Source: Advenella alkanexedens
GTDB lineage: Bacteria; Pseudomonadota; Gammaproteobacteria; Burkholderiales; Burkholderiaceae_B
Length of the DNA: 64,000 nt
Assembly (NCBI RefSeq): GCF_019132845.1
Contig: NZ_JAHSPR010000004.1
Coordinates: 248,001 to 312,000 of the forward strand
Reading direction: 5' to 3'
Part shown: positions 8,040-16,641 of the stretch, in pieces
How positions within the stretch are numbered: position 1 is the stretch's first letter
How the letters are laid out: each line of letters starts with the position of its first letter
The notes under the pieces: generated by a model
The model's database searches: none
Told to the model about the DNA's origin: nothing
The model's input: the letters and a program-made list of their open reading frames with translations, nothing else
Position numbers and translations under genes: made by a program

Positions 8040-9617
8040 TTACCTTTCCACCAACAAACCCGCCATCCGTTGTACTTTCCGCCTTAAATCTTCCAGCGAA
8101 CCATCATTGACCACACTGAATGAAAGCGCTTCCCAACCCGCTGATACCGGCTCAAACCTGTCCGCCTGTGCATGCAATACCTCTACAGTGGCGTCCGATG
8201 GGTCTTTACCTTCCTGCGCTCTTTGAACAATACGGTTTTGCATGATGCGCTCGGGTGCCTCGCAGCTGATCAGCCTGAATGGCACATCCAAGCAGTTGGC
8301 AAGATCCTGAAACAAGCCCCGGTCGGACTGCCGCAAAAAAACAGCATCAACAACCACAACAAATCCGGCCTGCAACAGTTTTTCAGCAAGCTCAAGCAGG
8401 CGCGCGTATACCCGCTGGCTGGTCTCGGGCGCATAAAGGACGTCTTTATTCACATCCTGGCCACTTTTCAACGCTTTCCTGAACAGGCGCTTACGTTCAG
8501 TATCGGAGCGCAAGCGAATACCACCCATCTGGTCAGCCAGCATTTGCGCCACGGTAGACTTGCCCGAACCACTTAAGCCATACACCAGCACCAGGGCCCG
8601 CTGCGTTGCGCAAGACACGAAATGCCTGGCCAAGCGCCAGTATTGACTGAATTTTTCGTTCTTGCCTTGCATTAAGGCAATTTTGGCCCTGACCAAAGCC
8701 CGGTAGGCCGCATATTCTGGCAAAAGCCGTACCCCTTCATAGTCTCCACTTTCTTCCAGATAAGTATTCAGCAGGCGCGAGGCCAGCTCGGGCAAGCGAT
8801 TGGCCAGCAAATCCATATATGCAAAGGCCAAATCATTCATGACATCGATATTGCTTAAACTGTCGTCAAACTCAAGCGCATCAAAGGCCATGACCCGGTC
8901 TTGCCAAAGCACAATATTCCCCAGATGCAAATCACCGTGGCAGGGCCTGAAAAAGCCTTGTTCAATTCGCTGCCTGCGCCATGGAAGGTGGCATTCAAAC
9001 GTTGCCTTCAAGTCTTCCCTGAAACTCGTCCACTCCGCTGCTTCCGGCATGGTTGAAAAAAGCGGATGGGACTTGATTTCATCAAAACTTTCAAGCAGCC
9101 AGTCTAATGTGCTTTTTCCATTGGCCACCGTACCAGGCAGACGTGGCAAAGATTCATGAAAACAGGCCAAATGCCGCGCCAGTGTTTCCACCAGTGGGAA
9201 CGTCAGTCTTCCTTCACGCGCCATCACGGCAAATTCCTGGCGGCTGTCAAAACGGCGCATTTTCACCAGCCAGTCGATCACACCTTCCTGACCGTCAATA
9301 TCCGGAGCCTGCGGACTACCTGTTACCGGCAAAACAGCCAGATATAACTCTGGCGCCGTGCGCTGGTTGATGGCCAATTCTTTCAGGCAGTAATGATGCC
9401 GGTTTTCCAGCGTGGAAAAATCCAGAAACGGCAACTTAAGCGGTTTTTTCAGTTTATAGGCAAACTCACCAGCCAGAATAATGGTTGAAATATGGGTTTG
9501 CGTAACCACAACCTGCGCCCCTGTCTGCGCTTGAAGTTTTTGACGCAATCCTTCGACCATCAGCGCATGCCTGTCCAAGCTATCATCCTGTTGCTGCAAA
9601 TCCGTCATGTCTGACAT
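8040..9617 (-). CDS. fused aminoglycoside-phosphotransferase-like / P-loop kinase protein
   Basis: A 525-residue two-domain protein. The N-terminal two thirds are kinase-like of the COG2187 type, with LAGEFAYKLKKPLKLPFLDFS around residue 50 and the catalytic-loop motif CHGDLHLGNIVLW near residue 225, followed by FDALEFDDSL. The C-terminal part is a COG0645-type P-loop domain with Walker A GLSGSGKSTVA near residue 345. This bifunctional architecture is common in proteobacteria, but its substrate is unknown; there is no good reason to call it a resistance gene. It starts 5 bp after the metal ATPase gene, so it is probably translated from that transcript. Confidence 0.85.
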   Translation of the reverse strand: MSDMTDLQQQDDSLDRHALMVEGLRQKLQAQTGAQVVVTQTHISTIILAGEFAYKLKKPLKLPFLDFSTLENRHHYCLKELAINQRTAPELYLAVLPVTGSPQAPDIDGQEGVIDWLVKMRRFDSRQEFAVMAREGRLTFPLVETLARHLACFHESLPRLPGTVANGKSTLDWLLESFDEIKSHPLFSTMPEAAEWTSFREDLKATFECHLPWRRQRIEQGFFRPCHGDLHLGNIVLWQDRVMAFDALEFDDSLSNIDVMNDLAFAYMDLLANRLPELASRLLNTYLEESGDYEGVRLLPEYAAYRALVRAKIALMQGKNEKFSQYWRLARHFVSCATQRALVLVYGLSGSGKSTVAQMLADQMGGIRLRSDTERKRLFRKALKSGQDVNKDVLYAPETSQRVYARLLELAEKLLQAGFVVVVDAVFLRQSDRGLFQDLANCLDVPFRLISCEAPERIMQNRIVQRAQEGKDPSDATVEVLHAQADRFEPVSAGWEALSFSVVNDGSLEDLRRKVQRMAGLLVER

Positions 9618-9622
9618 CCATT

Positions 9623-11956
9623 TTAATAAGAAGGCTTGAAAGACAAGAGTCTAAGCCCGTTTAAAACCACCAGCAGACTGGCACCCATATCGGCAAAAAC
9701 TGCCATCCACATAGTCCCCATTCCGCCCAAGGTTAACAGCAAGAACACCAGTTTAATACCCAGCGCCCAAACAATATTTTGCACCAACACCCGATATGTC
9801 ACACGGGATAATTCAATAAAGCACGGTATTTTACGCAAATCATCATCCATCAGCGCAACATCGGCCGTTTCAATGGCCGTATCCGTGCCCATGGCTCCCA
9901 TGGCAAAACCGATCTCGGCCCGTGCCAGGGCGGGTGCATCATTGATCCCATCTCCCACCATACCCACCATGCCTGATTTTTGCAATTCAGCAATTACATC
10001 CAGCTTGTTTTCCGGCATTTGCTGTCCAAGCGCACGATCTATACCTACCTGGCGGGCGATGGTTTGCACGGTTTGCGAATTGTCGCCTGACAACATGATT
10101 GTTTTAACGCCCTGCTCATGCAGTCGCTGAATGGCTTGCCGACTATCGGGCCTGACCGTATCCGCCACCGCAAAGACGGCCATTACCCGGTTCTGGCAAC
10201 ACAGCAAGACAACTGTTTTACCCTGGCTTTCAAAAGTATGTACGGCTTGTATTACCGAGGCATTAAGCAAACCCTGTTCAAGCGCACGCCGTGGGCTTTC
10301 AAGCATATATTCCACACCATTAATGACACCTTGCACACCCCGGCCAGGCAAAGCCTGAAAACCCTCAACCGGATAGGCCAGCACACCGTCTTTGCGGGCA
10401 GCCTGCGCGACCGCCATGGATACCGGATGATCAGACAGGCCTGCCAGACTGGCGGCTATTCTTCGCGCTTCCGTTTCGTCCAGACTGGCCTTCTCCTGAC
10501 CCACACGCCCTCCCGAAACCTGCGTAACCGCCAACTTTTCAGGCATCAGCATCATGTCGGTTTGCACCGGCTTGCCTTGTGTGAGGGTTCCTGTTTTATC
10601 CAGCGCCAGCCAACGCAGTTTCCGGCCTTTTTCCAGATAGGCAGCCCCCTTAACCAGCACACCATGTCGGGCCGCAGCGGTTAAACCACTTACCAGGGTA
10701 ACCGGTGTTGAAATAACCAGGGCGCAGGGACAGGCAATCACCAACAACACCAGTGCCATATAGATGGCATCAAGCCAGGCGGTTCCCAGGACAAAGGGCA
10801 TAAAAACGGCCACCAACAAGGCCAGCAGACAAACCGCAGGCGTATAATATTTGGCAAACTGGTCCACAAACCGTTGCAAGGGTGCTTTGCTTGCCTGGGC
10901 CTGTTCCACTACCCGTATAATCCGGGCCAAGGTACTGTTTTCAGCCAAAGTACCCACCCTGAACTCGAGCAGACCACTTTGATTGATGGTACCGGCATAC
11001 AGCTCATCACCCTGCCGCTTGTCAACAGGCATGCTTTCACCCGTAATGGGCGCCTGATCCACCGTGGAATACCCCTTGACAACCGTTCCGTCAAGCGGAA
11101 TCCGCTCTCCCGGACGGACCTGCACAAGCGTCCCGGTTCCTACCTGCCCAACCGGCAATTCCTGCCAGCCTTTATCCGCCAGATAAACCCAGGCGGTTTG
11201 CGGCACCATTTGCAACAGACCGCTCACGGCATGACGGGCACGATCCAGTGACCTGGCTTCCAGCAACTCGGCGATACTGAACAGCACCATCACCATGGCA
11301 GCTTCGGGCCATTGCCCGATCAACAATGCACAGCTGACCGCAATCGTCATGAGTGCATTGATGTTTAACTGCCAGTTGCACAAGGCAATAACACCCTTGC
11401 GGTAAGTGCCCAGACCCGATAAAAATACGGCCAGCACCGCCAGCAAGGCAGAAAATAGCCATGGCCCTTCTACCCAATGAATGACTTCTGAAGAAATGGC
11501 CAAAATGGCGGCCACAGGCAGTTTCCAGCCAAACGGAAAGCGGCTTTTCCGCATGCTGTTTTTGCCAGCCACTACATCCGTTTCGGCAGTCTCTGGCTCG
11601 AAGCCCAAGGATTTAATCGCCTCAAGAATTGCATCCAGGGCCTGAGGTTGATGCACGACCAACAATTCACGCTGCATCAAATTAAAGCTCATGGTCATGA
11701 CCCCCGCAGTATTCTCAAGCCGGCTCCTTATGAGCCGCTCTTCGGTTGGACAATCCATTTGCATGATACGAATGGGGGTATGCACGGCATTACCCACCAC
11801 CTGCCGGGAGGGCAAATCCCTGAACCCCTCTTTGGATTCATGATGAGCATGACCAGACTTATGATCGTGCCCGTGCCCGTGCTCGTGCTCATGAACATGT
11901 TCATGTTCATGTTCATGTTCATGCTTATTATTATGTTGCTGGCAACAGCCTGCCAT
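9623..11956 (-). CDS. cadA: Zn/Cd/Pb-exporting P1B-type ATPase
   Basis: Inner-membrane pump that exports divalent soft metals using ATP. The 777 residues start MAGCCQQHNNK, followed by a His/Glu-rich metal-binding tail (about residues 9-45) and a heavy-metal-associated domain with MDCPTEE near residue 70. The transmembrane metal site CPCALVIST, the phosphorylation motif DKTGTLTQGKP, and the hinge MVGDGINDAPALARAEIG are all present. CPC with the Cys-rich, His-rich N-terminus places it in the ZntA/CadA group rather than the copper group. The start at 11956 is chosen because GGAG lies 8 nt upstream; a start 4 codons earlier lacks this. It is divergent from a CadR/PbrR-type regulator with a shared operator. 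Confidence 0.94.
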   Translation of the reverse strand: MAGCCQQHNNKHEHEHEHEHVHEHEHGHGHDHKSGHAHHESKEGFRDLPSRQVVGNAVHTPIRIMQMDCPTEERLIRSRLENTAGVMTMSFNLMQRELLVVHQPQALDAILEAIKSLGFEPETAETDVVAGKNSMRKSRFPFGWKLPVAAILAISSEVIHWVEGPWLFSALLAVLAVFLSGLGTYRKGVIALCNWQLNINALMTIAVSCALLIGQWPEAAMVMVLFSIAELLEARSLDRARHAVSGLLQMVPQTAWVYLADKGWQELPVGQVGTGTLVQVRPGERIPLDGTVVKGYSTVDQAPITGESMPVDKRQGDELYAGTINQSGLLEFRVGTLAENSTLARIIRVVEQAQASKAPLQRFVDQFAKYYTPAVCLLALLVAVFMPFVLGTAWLDAIYMALVLLVIACPCALVISTPVTLVSGLTAAARHGVLVKGAAYLEKGRKLRWLALDKTGTLTQGKPVQTDMMLMPEKLAVTQVSGGRVGQEKASLDETEARRIAASLAGLSDHPVSMAVAQAARKDGVLAYPVEGFQALPGRGVQGVINGVEYMLESPRRALEQGLLNASVIQAVHTFESQGKTVVLLCCQNRVMAVFAVADTVRPDSRQAIQRLHEQGVKTIMLSGDNSQTVQTIARQVGIDRALGQQMPENKLDVIAELQKSGMVGMVGDGINDAPALARAEIGFAMGAMGTDTAIETADVALMDDDLRKIPCFIELSRVTYRVLVQNIVWALGIKLVFLLLTLGGMGTMWMAVFADMGASLLVVLNGLRLLSFKPSY
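11900..11923. repeat. hexanucleotide repeat (TTCATG)4 inside cadA
   Basis: Four exact TTCATG units (CATGAA on the coding strand) encode His-Glu dipeptides of the N-terminal His tail. Degenerate CTCATG/CTCGTG/CCCGTG units continue the pattern on the low-coordinate side. Because units are 6 bp, slippage would change the number of His residues without breaking the frame. Confidence 0.85.
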
Positions 11957-11992
11957 AACGTACTCCACTTATCCGGTTATTCATTTATAATG

Positions 11993-12023
11993 ATTAAACA
12001 CCTTGTAGCAACTACAAGGTCAA
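11993..12023 (-). promoter_or_regulatory. cadA promoter with MerR-family operator
   Basis: On the minus strand -35 TTGACC (12018-12023) and -10 TTTAAT (11993-11998) are separated by 19 bp, the stretched spacing typical of MerR-regulated promoters. Between and overlapping them lies a perfect 9-bp dyad ACCTTGTAG-caa-CTACAAGGT (12000-12020). This is the expected binding site of the divergent regulator, which would twist the promoter into an active form when metal is bound. Confidence 0.88.
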
Positions 12024-12042
12024 GTGTTTTCAGGAGTCAGCA

Positions 12043-12471
12043 ATGAAAATAGGTGAATTGGCCAGTTTGCTCAACTGCAAAACGGAAACTATTCGGTATT
12101 ACGAGAAAGAAGGCTTGTTACCCAAACCCGAGCGTAATGCCAGCAATTATCGTCACTATGGTGAGGCACATGTTAAACGCTTGCGGTTTATCCGCAATTG
12201 TCGCTCACTGGATATGACACATGACGAGATTCGCACTCTGCTAATGGTGCAGGATGTAAGCAATGGCAACTGCGCCTGCTTTAGCCAGGTGATCGAAGAA
12301 CACCTGGGACATGTGGATGCCCGTATTCAGGAGCTATTGCACCTGAAAGAGCAACTGATTGACTTGAGAAAGCAATGTGAAACCGCGCAGGCGGTGGAAA
12401 ACTGTGGCATTTTCAGGCAGCTTTCCACGATGGAAAGCACCGAACCACCTACACGCCATTCACATTTATAG
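12043..12471 (+). CDS. cadR: MerR-family Cd/Pb/Zn-responsive regulator (CadR/PbrR type)
   Basis: A 142-residue metal-sensing activator. The N-terminal winged helix is MKIGELASLLNCKTETIRYYEKEGLL. A dimerisation helix spans about residues 80-110. Candidate metal-binding cysteines lie at the start of that helix (SNGNCACFSQ, near residue 78) and in KQCETAQAVENCGIF (near residues 113 and 121), the arrangement known for CadR/PbrR. A CAGGAG ribosome site precedes the ATG. It is divergent from the metal ATPase it presumably controls. The extreme C-terminus ends RHSHL; unlike some CadR proteins it lacks a long His tail. It converges on pstB with 5 bp between stops. Confidence 0.92.
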   Translation: MKIGELASLLNCKTETIRYYEKEGLLPKPERNASNYRHYGEAHVKRLRFIRNCRSLDMTHDEIRTLLMVQDVSNGNCACFSQVIEEHLGHVDARIQELLHLKEQLIDLRKQCETAQAVENCGIFRQLSTMESTEPPTRHSHL

Positions 12472-12476
12472 CAACA

Positions 12477-13253
12477 TTAACCGAAACGGCCGGTAATGTA
12501 ATCTTCAGTTTCCTTGCGCTGTGGTTTAACAAAGATTTTCTCTGTCTCACCAAACTCCATCAGCTCGCCCAGGTACATATAGGCAGTGTAGTCGGAACAA
12601 CGGGCTGCCTGCTGCATGTTATGGGTCACGATGGCAACGGTATAGTCTTTTTTCAACTCGGTAATCAATTCCTCGATTTTTACGGTTGAAATAGGATCAA
12701 GTGCCGAACAAGGCTCATCAAGCAATAACACCTCGGGTTTGATGGCCACACCACGTGCAATACACAAGCGCTGTTGCTGACCACCCGACAAGCCGTTACC
12801 ACTTTGACCGAGCTTGTCTTTCACTTCATTCCACAAAGCCGATTTAGTCAAGGCCCATTCAACCCGCTCGTCCATTTCAGCCTTACTGAGTTTTTCAAAC
12901 AACTTGACACCAAAAGCGATGTTGTCATAAATACTCATGGGAAACGGCGTAGGTTTTTGGAAAACCATTCCCACTTTTGCACGAATCAATGAAATATCGG
13001 TATTGGTGGTAAGCAGGTTTTCACCATCAAGGTTGATCTCACCTTCTGCACGCTGCCCTGGATACAATTCGAACATGCGGTTGAAGGTACGCAACAGGGT
13101 AGACTTGCCACAGCCCGAAGGACCAATGAAAGCAGTTACCTTGTTACGGGCAATACGCATGTTTACGTCTTTGATCGCGTGAAAACCACCATAATAAAAA
13201 TTCAGGTTTTTAACTTCGATCTTTGTCTCATCGACTGGAACCAAATTTTCCAT
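12477..13253 (-). CDS. pstB: phosphate ABC transporter ATPase PstB
   Basis: ATP-hydrolysing subunit of the high-affinity phosphate importer PstSCAB, at the inner membrane. The 258 residues contain Walker [10 protein letters not shown] near residue 44, the Q-loop [20 protein letters not shown] signature [14 protein letters not shown], Walker [13 protein letters not shown] and the switch His in [11 protein letters not shown]. It is the last gene of the pst operon here. No phoU follows; the next gene converges from the other strand. Confidence 0.97.
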   Translation of the reverse strand: MENLVPVDETKIEVKNLNFYYGGFHAIKDVNMRIARNKVTAFIGPSGCGKSTLLRTFNRMFELYPGQRAEGEINLDGENLLTTNTDISLIRAKVGMVFQKPTPFPMSIYDNIAFGVKLFEKLSKAEMDERVEWALTKSALWNEVKDKLGQSGNGLSGGQQQRLCIARGVAIKPEVLLLDEPCSALDPISTVKIEELITELKKDYTVAIVTHNMQQAARCSDYTAYMYLGELMEFGETEKIFVKPQRKETEDYITGRFG

Positions 13254-13288
13254 TTCAATTTCCTAAAATCTGTATATCGATAATCTGT

Positions 13289-14176
13289 TTACTTACGGAA
13301 CAAACTGCGAGCCAGGATATTCAGGCCCAATACCAGCAGGGTAATCAGGGTTGCTCCTGCCCAGGCCAGCTCGTTCCAGTCTTTAAAGGGACTGGCCGCG
13401 TATTGATAAATAACCACTGGCAGGTTGGCCATTGGTGCATTCATGTTCCAGCTCATGAACTGGTTGGACAATGCGGTAAACAGCAAGGGAGCCGTTTCAC
13501 CCATAATGCGGGCCACTGCCAGCAAAATGCCGGTAATAATGCCTGAGCGCGCAGCACGGTAACAAATCATGGTCACAATACGCCATTTGGGGCAACCCAA
13601 CGCAGCAGCGGCTTCACGCAGGCTGTTTGGCACCAGCAAAAGCATGTTGTCGGTGGTGCGCACAACGACCGGAATAACCAGAATGGATAAGGCCAGCGCT
13701 CCTGCCCAACCGGAGTAATGACCCACATTGGACACATACAAGGAGTAAATGAACAAACCGATAATAATGGAAGGGGCTGATAGCAGGACATCGTTCAGGA
13801 AACGGGTAGCCGGTGCCAACCAGCCACGGCTGCCATATTCGGCCAGATAGGTGCCTGCCATGATGCCAATAGGCGTGCCAATAATGGTGCCCACCGCCGA
13901 CATAAGCACGGAACCAAGTATGGCGTTGGCCAAGCCTCCCGAATCACCCGGTCCGGGGGTGATTTCGGTAAACAGGGTAAAGGATAAGGATGCACCACCT
14001 TTAAGCAGCAAGGTAAGAATAATCCAGAAAAGCCAGAACAAGCCGAAAACCAGTGCAATGAAAGACAGCGTTAACATGACTTTATTGATTTTGCTACGTT
14101 TTCTATACAGGGCGTTATCGTTGTTAAGCAACGATTTTACAGGCGCAGATGTATTCAATGTAGAGTATGTATTCAT
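13289..14176 (-). CDS. pstA: phosphate ABC transporter permease PstA
   Basis: Inner-membrane permease of the phosphate importer. The 295 residues have about six transmembrane helices and the binding-protein-dependent transport motif [14 protein letters not shown] near residue 190, followed by [22 protein letters not shown] typical of PstA. It is preceded by pstC (18 bp gap) and followed by pstB (35 bp gap), in one operon. Confidence 0.95.
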   Translation of the reverse strand: MNTYSTLNTSAPVKSLLNNDNALYRKRSKINKVMLTLSFIALVFGLFWLFWIILTLLLKGGASLSFTLFTEITPGPGDSGGLANAILGSVLMSAVGTIIGTPIGIMAGTYLAEYGSRGWLAPATRFLNDVLLSAPSIIIGLFIYSLYVSNVGHYSGWAGALALSILVIPVVVRTTDNMLLLVPNSLREAAAALGCPKWRIVTMICYRAARSGIITGILLAVARIMGETAPLLFTALSNQFMSWNMNAPMANLPVVIYQYAASPFKDWNELAWAGATLITLLVLGLNILARSLFRK

Positions 14177-14194
14177 TTTTTGTATCCGGTACGC

Positions 14195-15211
14195 TTAGGA
14201 TTTCTTGCCTTCACCCTTGGCTGCACGTGCAAGCAACAAGCGGGAAAGTGCCAAAACAATGGTCGTAATAAGGAACAGGATAAGACCCAGTTCGATCAAG
14301 GCTGATTTTTGCAAACCACCTGCCTCGTTGAATTCGTTCGCAATGGCAGAGGCAATAGAGTTTGCCGGAGAGAAAATACTGTCAGGCAAGCGGAAAGCAT
14401 TACCAATGACAAAAGTAACTGCCATGGTTTCACCCAATGCACGCCCAAGGCCAAGCATAATACCACCAATGACACCGCTGCGGGTATAAGGCAAGACGAC
14501 TTTCCACATGACTTCCCAGGTTGAAGCGCCCAACCCGTAAGCAGACTCTTTAAGCATGGCTGGCACCACCTCGAACACGTCACGCATGACCGAGGCAATG
14601 TAGGGAATGATCATAATGGATAAAATGAGACCGGCGGTGAACAGGCCAATACCAAAAGGAGGGCCCGAAAAAAAGCCGCCAATGACAGGAATATTGCCAA
14701 GTACGGCAATCATGCCGGGCTGAATGTATTCCTGGAAAATAGGCACAAAAACAAACAAGCCCCACATGCCATAAATAATGGAGGGAATCGCTGCCAGCAT
14801 TTCTACAGCAACACCCAATGGCCTGCGCAACCAGGCCGGGGCCAGTTCAGTCAGGAACATGGCGATACCAAAAGAAACGGGAACCGCAATAACCAGTGCA
14901 ATAAAGGCGGTTATCACCGTACCTAAAATAGGTACAACAGCGCCATATACATCATTGACAGGGTCCCAGTCATTTATGGTAAAAAATGACATACCATAGG
15001 CGGCAATGGTTTCACGACTTCCATAAACCAGGGAAACCATGATGGCTGCAAGCAAAATAAAGACGAAGAAGGCGAAAAACCTGGCTGTACCTTTGAACAA
15101 ACCATCTGCAAGTGCATTTTTACTTGTCGGGTTTGGTGGGATATCTTTTTTCATGGCTGAATCAGCAGTTTTAATATTAGAAGAAACGGAAGGGGTTATT
15201 GTAGCGCTCAT
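14195..15211 (-). CDS. pstC: phosphate ABC transporter permease PstC
   Basis: Second permease of the phosphate importer; 338 residues from [12 protein letters not shown]. It holds about six transmembrane helices, [20 protein letters not shown] and the conserved loop [20 protein letters not shown], then [20 protein letters not shown]. The frame stays open up to a TTG at 15277, but that stretch lies inside a terminator-like hairpin (15241-15271), so the ATG at 15211 is preferred. Its ribosome site is weak. Confidence 0.93.
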   Translation of the reverse strand: MSATITPSVSSNIKTADSAMKKDIPPNPTSKNALADGLFKGTARFFAFFVFILLAAIMVSLVYGSRETIAAYGMSFFTINDWDPVNDVYGAVVPILGTVITAFIALVIAVPVSFGIAMFLTELAPAWLRRPLGVAVEMLAAIPSIIYGMWGLFVFVPIFQEYIQPGMIAVLGNIPVIGGFFSGPPFGIGLFTAGLILSIMIIPYIASVMRDVFEVVPAMLKESAYGLGASTWEVMWKVVLPYTRSGVIGGIMLGLGRALGETMAVTFVIGNAFRLPDSIFSPANSIASAIANEFNEAGGLQKSALIELGLILFLITTIVLALSRLLLARAAKGEGKKS

Positions 15212-15240
15212 TCTCGACTCTACTTTTGAATTTTGCAAAA

Positions 15241-15271
15241 AACATGGCGGTTTTTTAATAACCGCCATGTT
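15241..15271 (-). terminator. hairpin terminator/attenuator between pstS and pstC
   Basis: A perfect 12-bp stem AACATGGCGGTT/AACCGCCATGTT with a 7-nt loop. In minus-strand RNA it runs into TTTTTTGC. It follows pstS by about 40 bp and precedes pstC. Partial termination would give excess binding protein over permease, which is usual for ABC operons. Confidence 0.85.
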
Positions 15272-15311
15272 TTTCAAACAAGGTTAGCCAATTAATTGAA
15301 CAGCCCGTTGT

Positions 15312-16358
15312 TTATTTCCAAACTGCTTCACCGCCAGTTGTTTTGATTTCAGATGCCCATGCATCACGAACCTGGCTGGTAACTGCTTCTGGCAGCGGTA
15401 CGTAGTCCAGCTCGGCGGCTGTTTTAGCACCATTTTTAAATGCCCAGTCAAAGAATGACAGCACTGCTTTTGTTTGCTCGGGTTTTTCAGCAACTTTATG
15501 CACCAGGATGAAAGTAGCTGCAGTAACAGGCCAGGATTCTGCACCGGGTTCGTTAGTTAACACAACACCCATACCTGGGGCACCTTTCCAGTCAGCATTG
15601 GCGGCAGCTGCTGCGAATGCTTTTTGTTCTGGCTGAACGAATTTACCGTCCTTGTTTTGCAATTGTGTCCAAGACAGGTTGTTTTGTTTTGCGTAAGCAT
15701 ACTCTACATAACCAACCGAATTTTTCAATTGACCTACGTAAGCAGCAACGCCTTCGTTACCTTTACCGCCCTGACCTACTGGCCATTTAACGGCCTTGCC
15801 TTCACCTACTTTTTCTTTCCATTCAGCAGAAACTTTAGACAGGTAGTTGGTCCAACCGAAGGTGGTGCCTGAACCGTCTGAGCGGTGAACAACAACGATG
15901 TCGGCGCTTGGCAGTTTAAGATCGGCGTTCAGGGCAACGATAGCAGGATCGTTCCATTTTTTGATTTTACCCAGGAAAATGTCGGCCAGTACAGAACCGG
16001 ACAGTTTCAGTTCACCGGGTTTGATACCTTCGATATTAACAACAGGCACTGTGCCGCCAATAACAGCAGGAAATTGCAGCAGATTGTTTTCTGACAGTTT
16101 GTCAGCTTTCATTGGGTCGTCGGAAGCACCGAAATCAACGGTTTTAGCAATAATTTGCTGTTGACCACCACCCGAACCAATTGACTGGTAGTTGATTTTA
16201 TTACCAGTTTCTGCTGCGTATTCAGATGCCCATTTTGCATAAATAGGATATGGGAAAGAAGCACCTGCACCAGTTACTGTACTGGCGGCCTGTACTGAAA
16301 AAGCAGCAGTGCCTAAGGCGACTGCCAATGTAACGCGTTTAAATGCATGCTTCAACAT
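15312..16358 (-). CDS. pstS: periplasmic phosphate-binding protein PstS
   Basis: Captures phosphate in the periplasm for PstCAB. The 348 residues start MLKHAFKRVTLAVALGTAAF; cleavage after VQA gives ASTVTGAGASFPYPIYAKW, the classic PstS mature start. Phosphate-binding segments GSGGGQQQI and HRSDGSGTTFGWTNYLS are visible. The start at 16358 has an AAGGAAAA ribosome site and follows a Pho box; longer in-frame starts have neither. First gene of pstSCAB. Confidence 0.97.
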   Translation of the reverse strand: MLKHAFKRVTLAVALGTAAFSVQAASTVTGAGASFPYPIYAKWASEYAAETGNKINYQSIGSGGGQQQIIAKTVDFGASDDPMKADKLSENNLLQFPAVIGGTVPVVNIEGIKPGELKLSGSVLADIFLGKIKKWNDPAIVALNADLKLPSADIVVVHRSDGSGTTFGWTNYLSKVSAEWKEKVGEGKAVKWPVGQGGKGNEGVAAYVGQLKNSVGYVEYAYAKQNNLSWTQLQNKDGKFVQPEQKAFAAAAANADWKGAPGMGVVLTNEPGAESWPVTAATFILVHKVAEKPEQTKAVLSFFDWAFKNGAKTAAELDYVPLPEAVTSQVRDAWASEIKTTGGEAVWK

Positions 16359-16420
16359 TGTTTTTCCTTTCGAGAAAAGTGGAAATGGATTTTTATACCA
16401 ATGACGACATAGTAAATCCC

Positions 16421-16442
16421 AAATATGACATGATTGTGACAG
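16421..16442 (-). promoter_or_regulatory. Pho box upstream of pstS
   Basis: On the minus strand two 11-bp units lie in tandem: CTGTCACAATC and ATGTCATATTT, matching the PhoB consensus of repeated CTGTCAT-N4. A TACTAT -10 candidate follows 7 bp downstream, at 16408-16413. The pstS start codon is about 60 bp further on. No phoB or phoR is in this window, so the regulator must be encoded elsewhere. Confidence 0.82.
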
Positions 16443-16641
16443 TTCTTGCATATTCGCTTGCGACTTGTCTAGACCACAACCTCCAAAAACCCTAATTAAT
16501 CAATAAATTAAAAGAAAGATGTTGATTTTTTACATCAGACAAAAAACGTGAACAAATGTCAACAAGCTTTAGGCCTCCTGAATTTGCCCACGTTTTCAAA
16601 GCCAGGCCCGGCTGGTGCCTGGTGATGACCGGGGGAAAGAA

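Noticed and set aside
8040-9617. Aminoglycoside resistance gene
   Set aside because: The kinase-like domain is of the COG2187 type fused to a P-loop domain, a common chromosomal family without shown resistance activity.
16602-16622. CCAGGC...GCCTGG dyad after ppk1 as a terminator
   Set aside because: No T-run follows on the minus strand; evidence is too weak for a terminator call.
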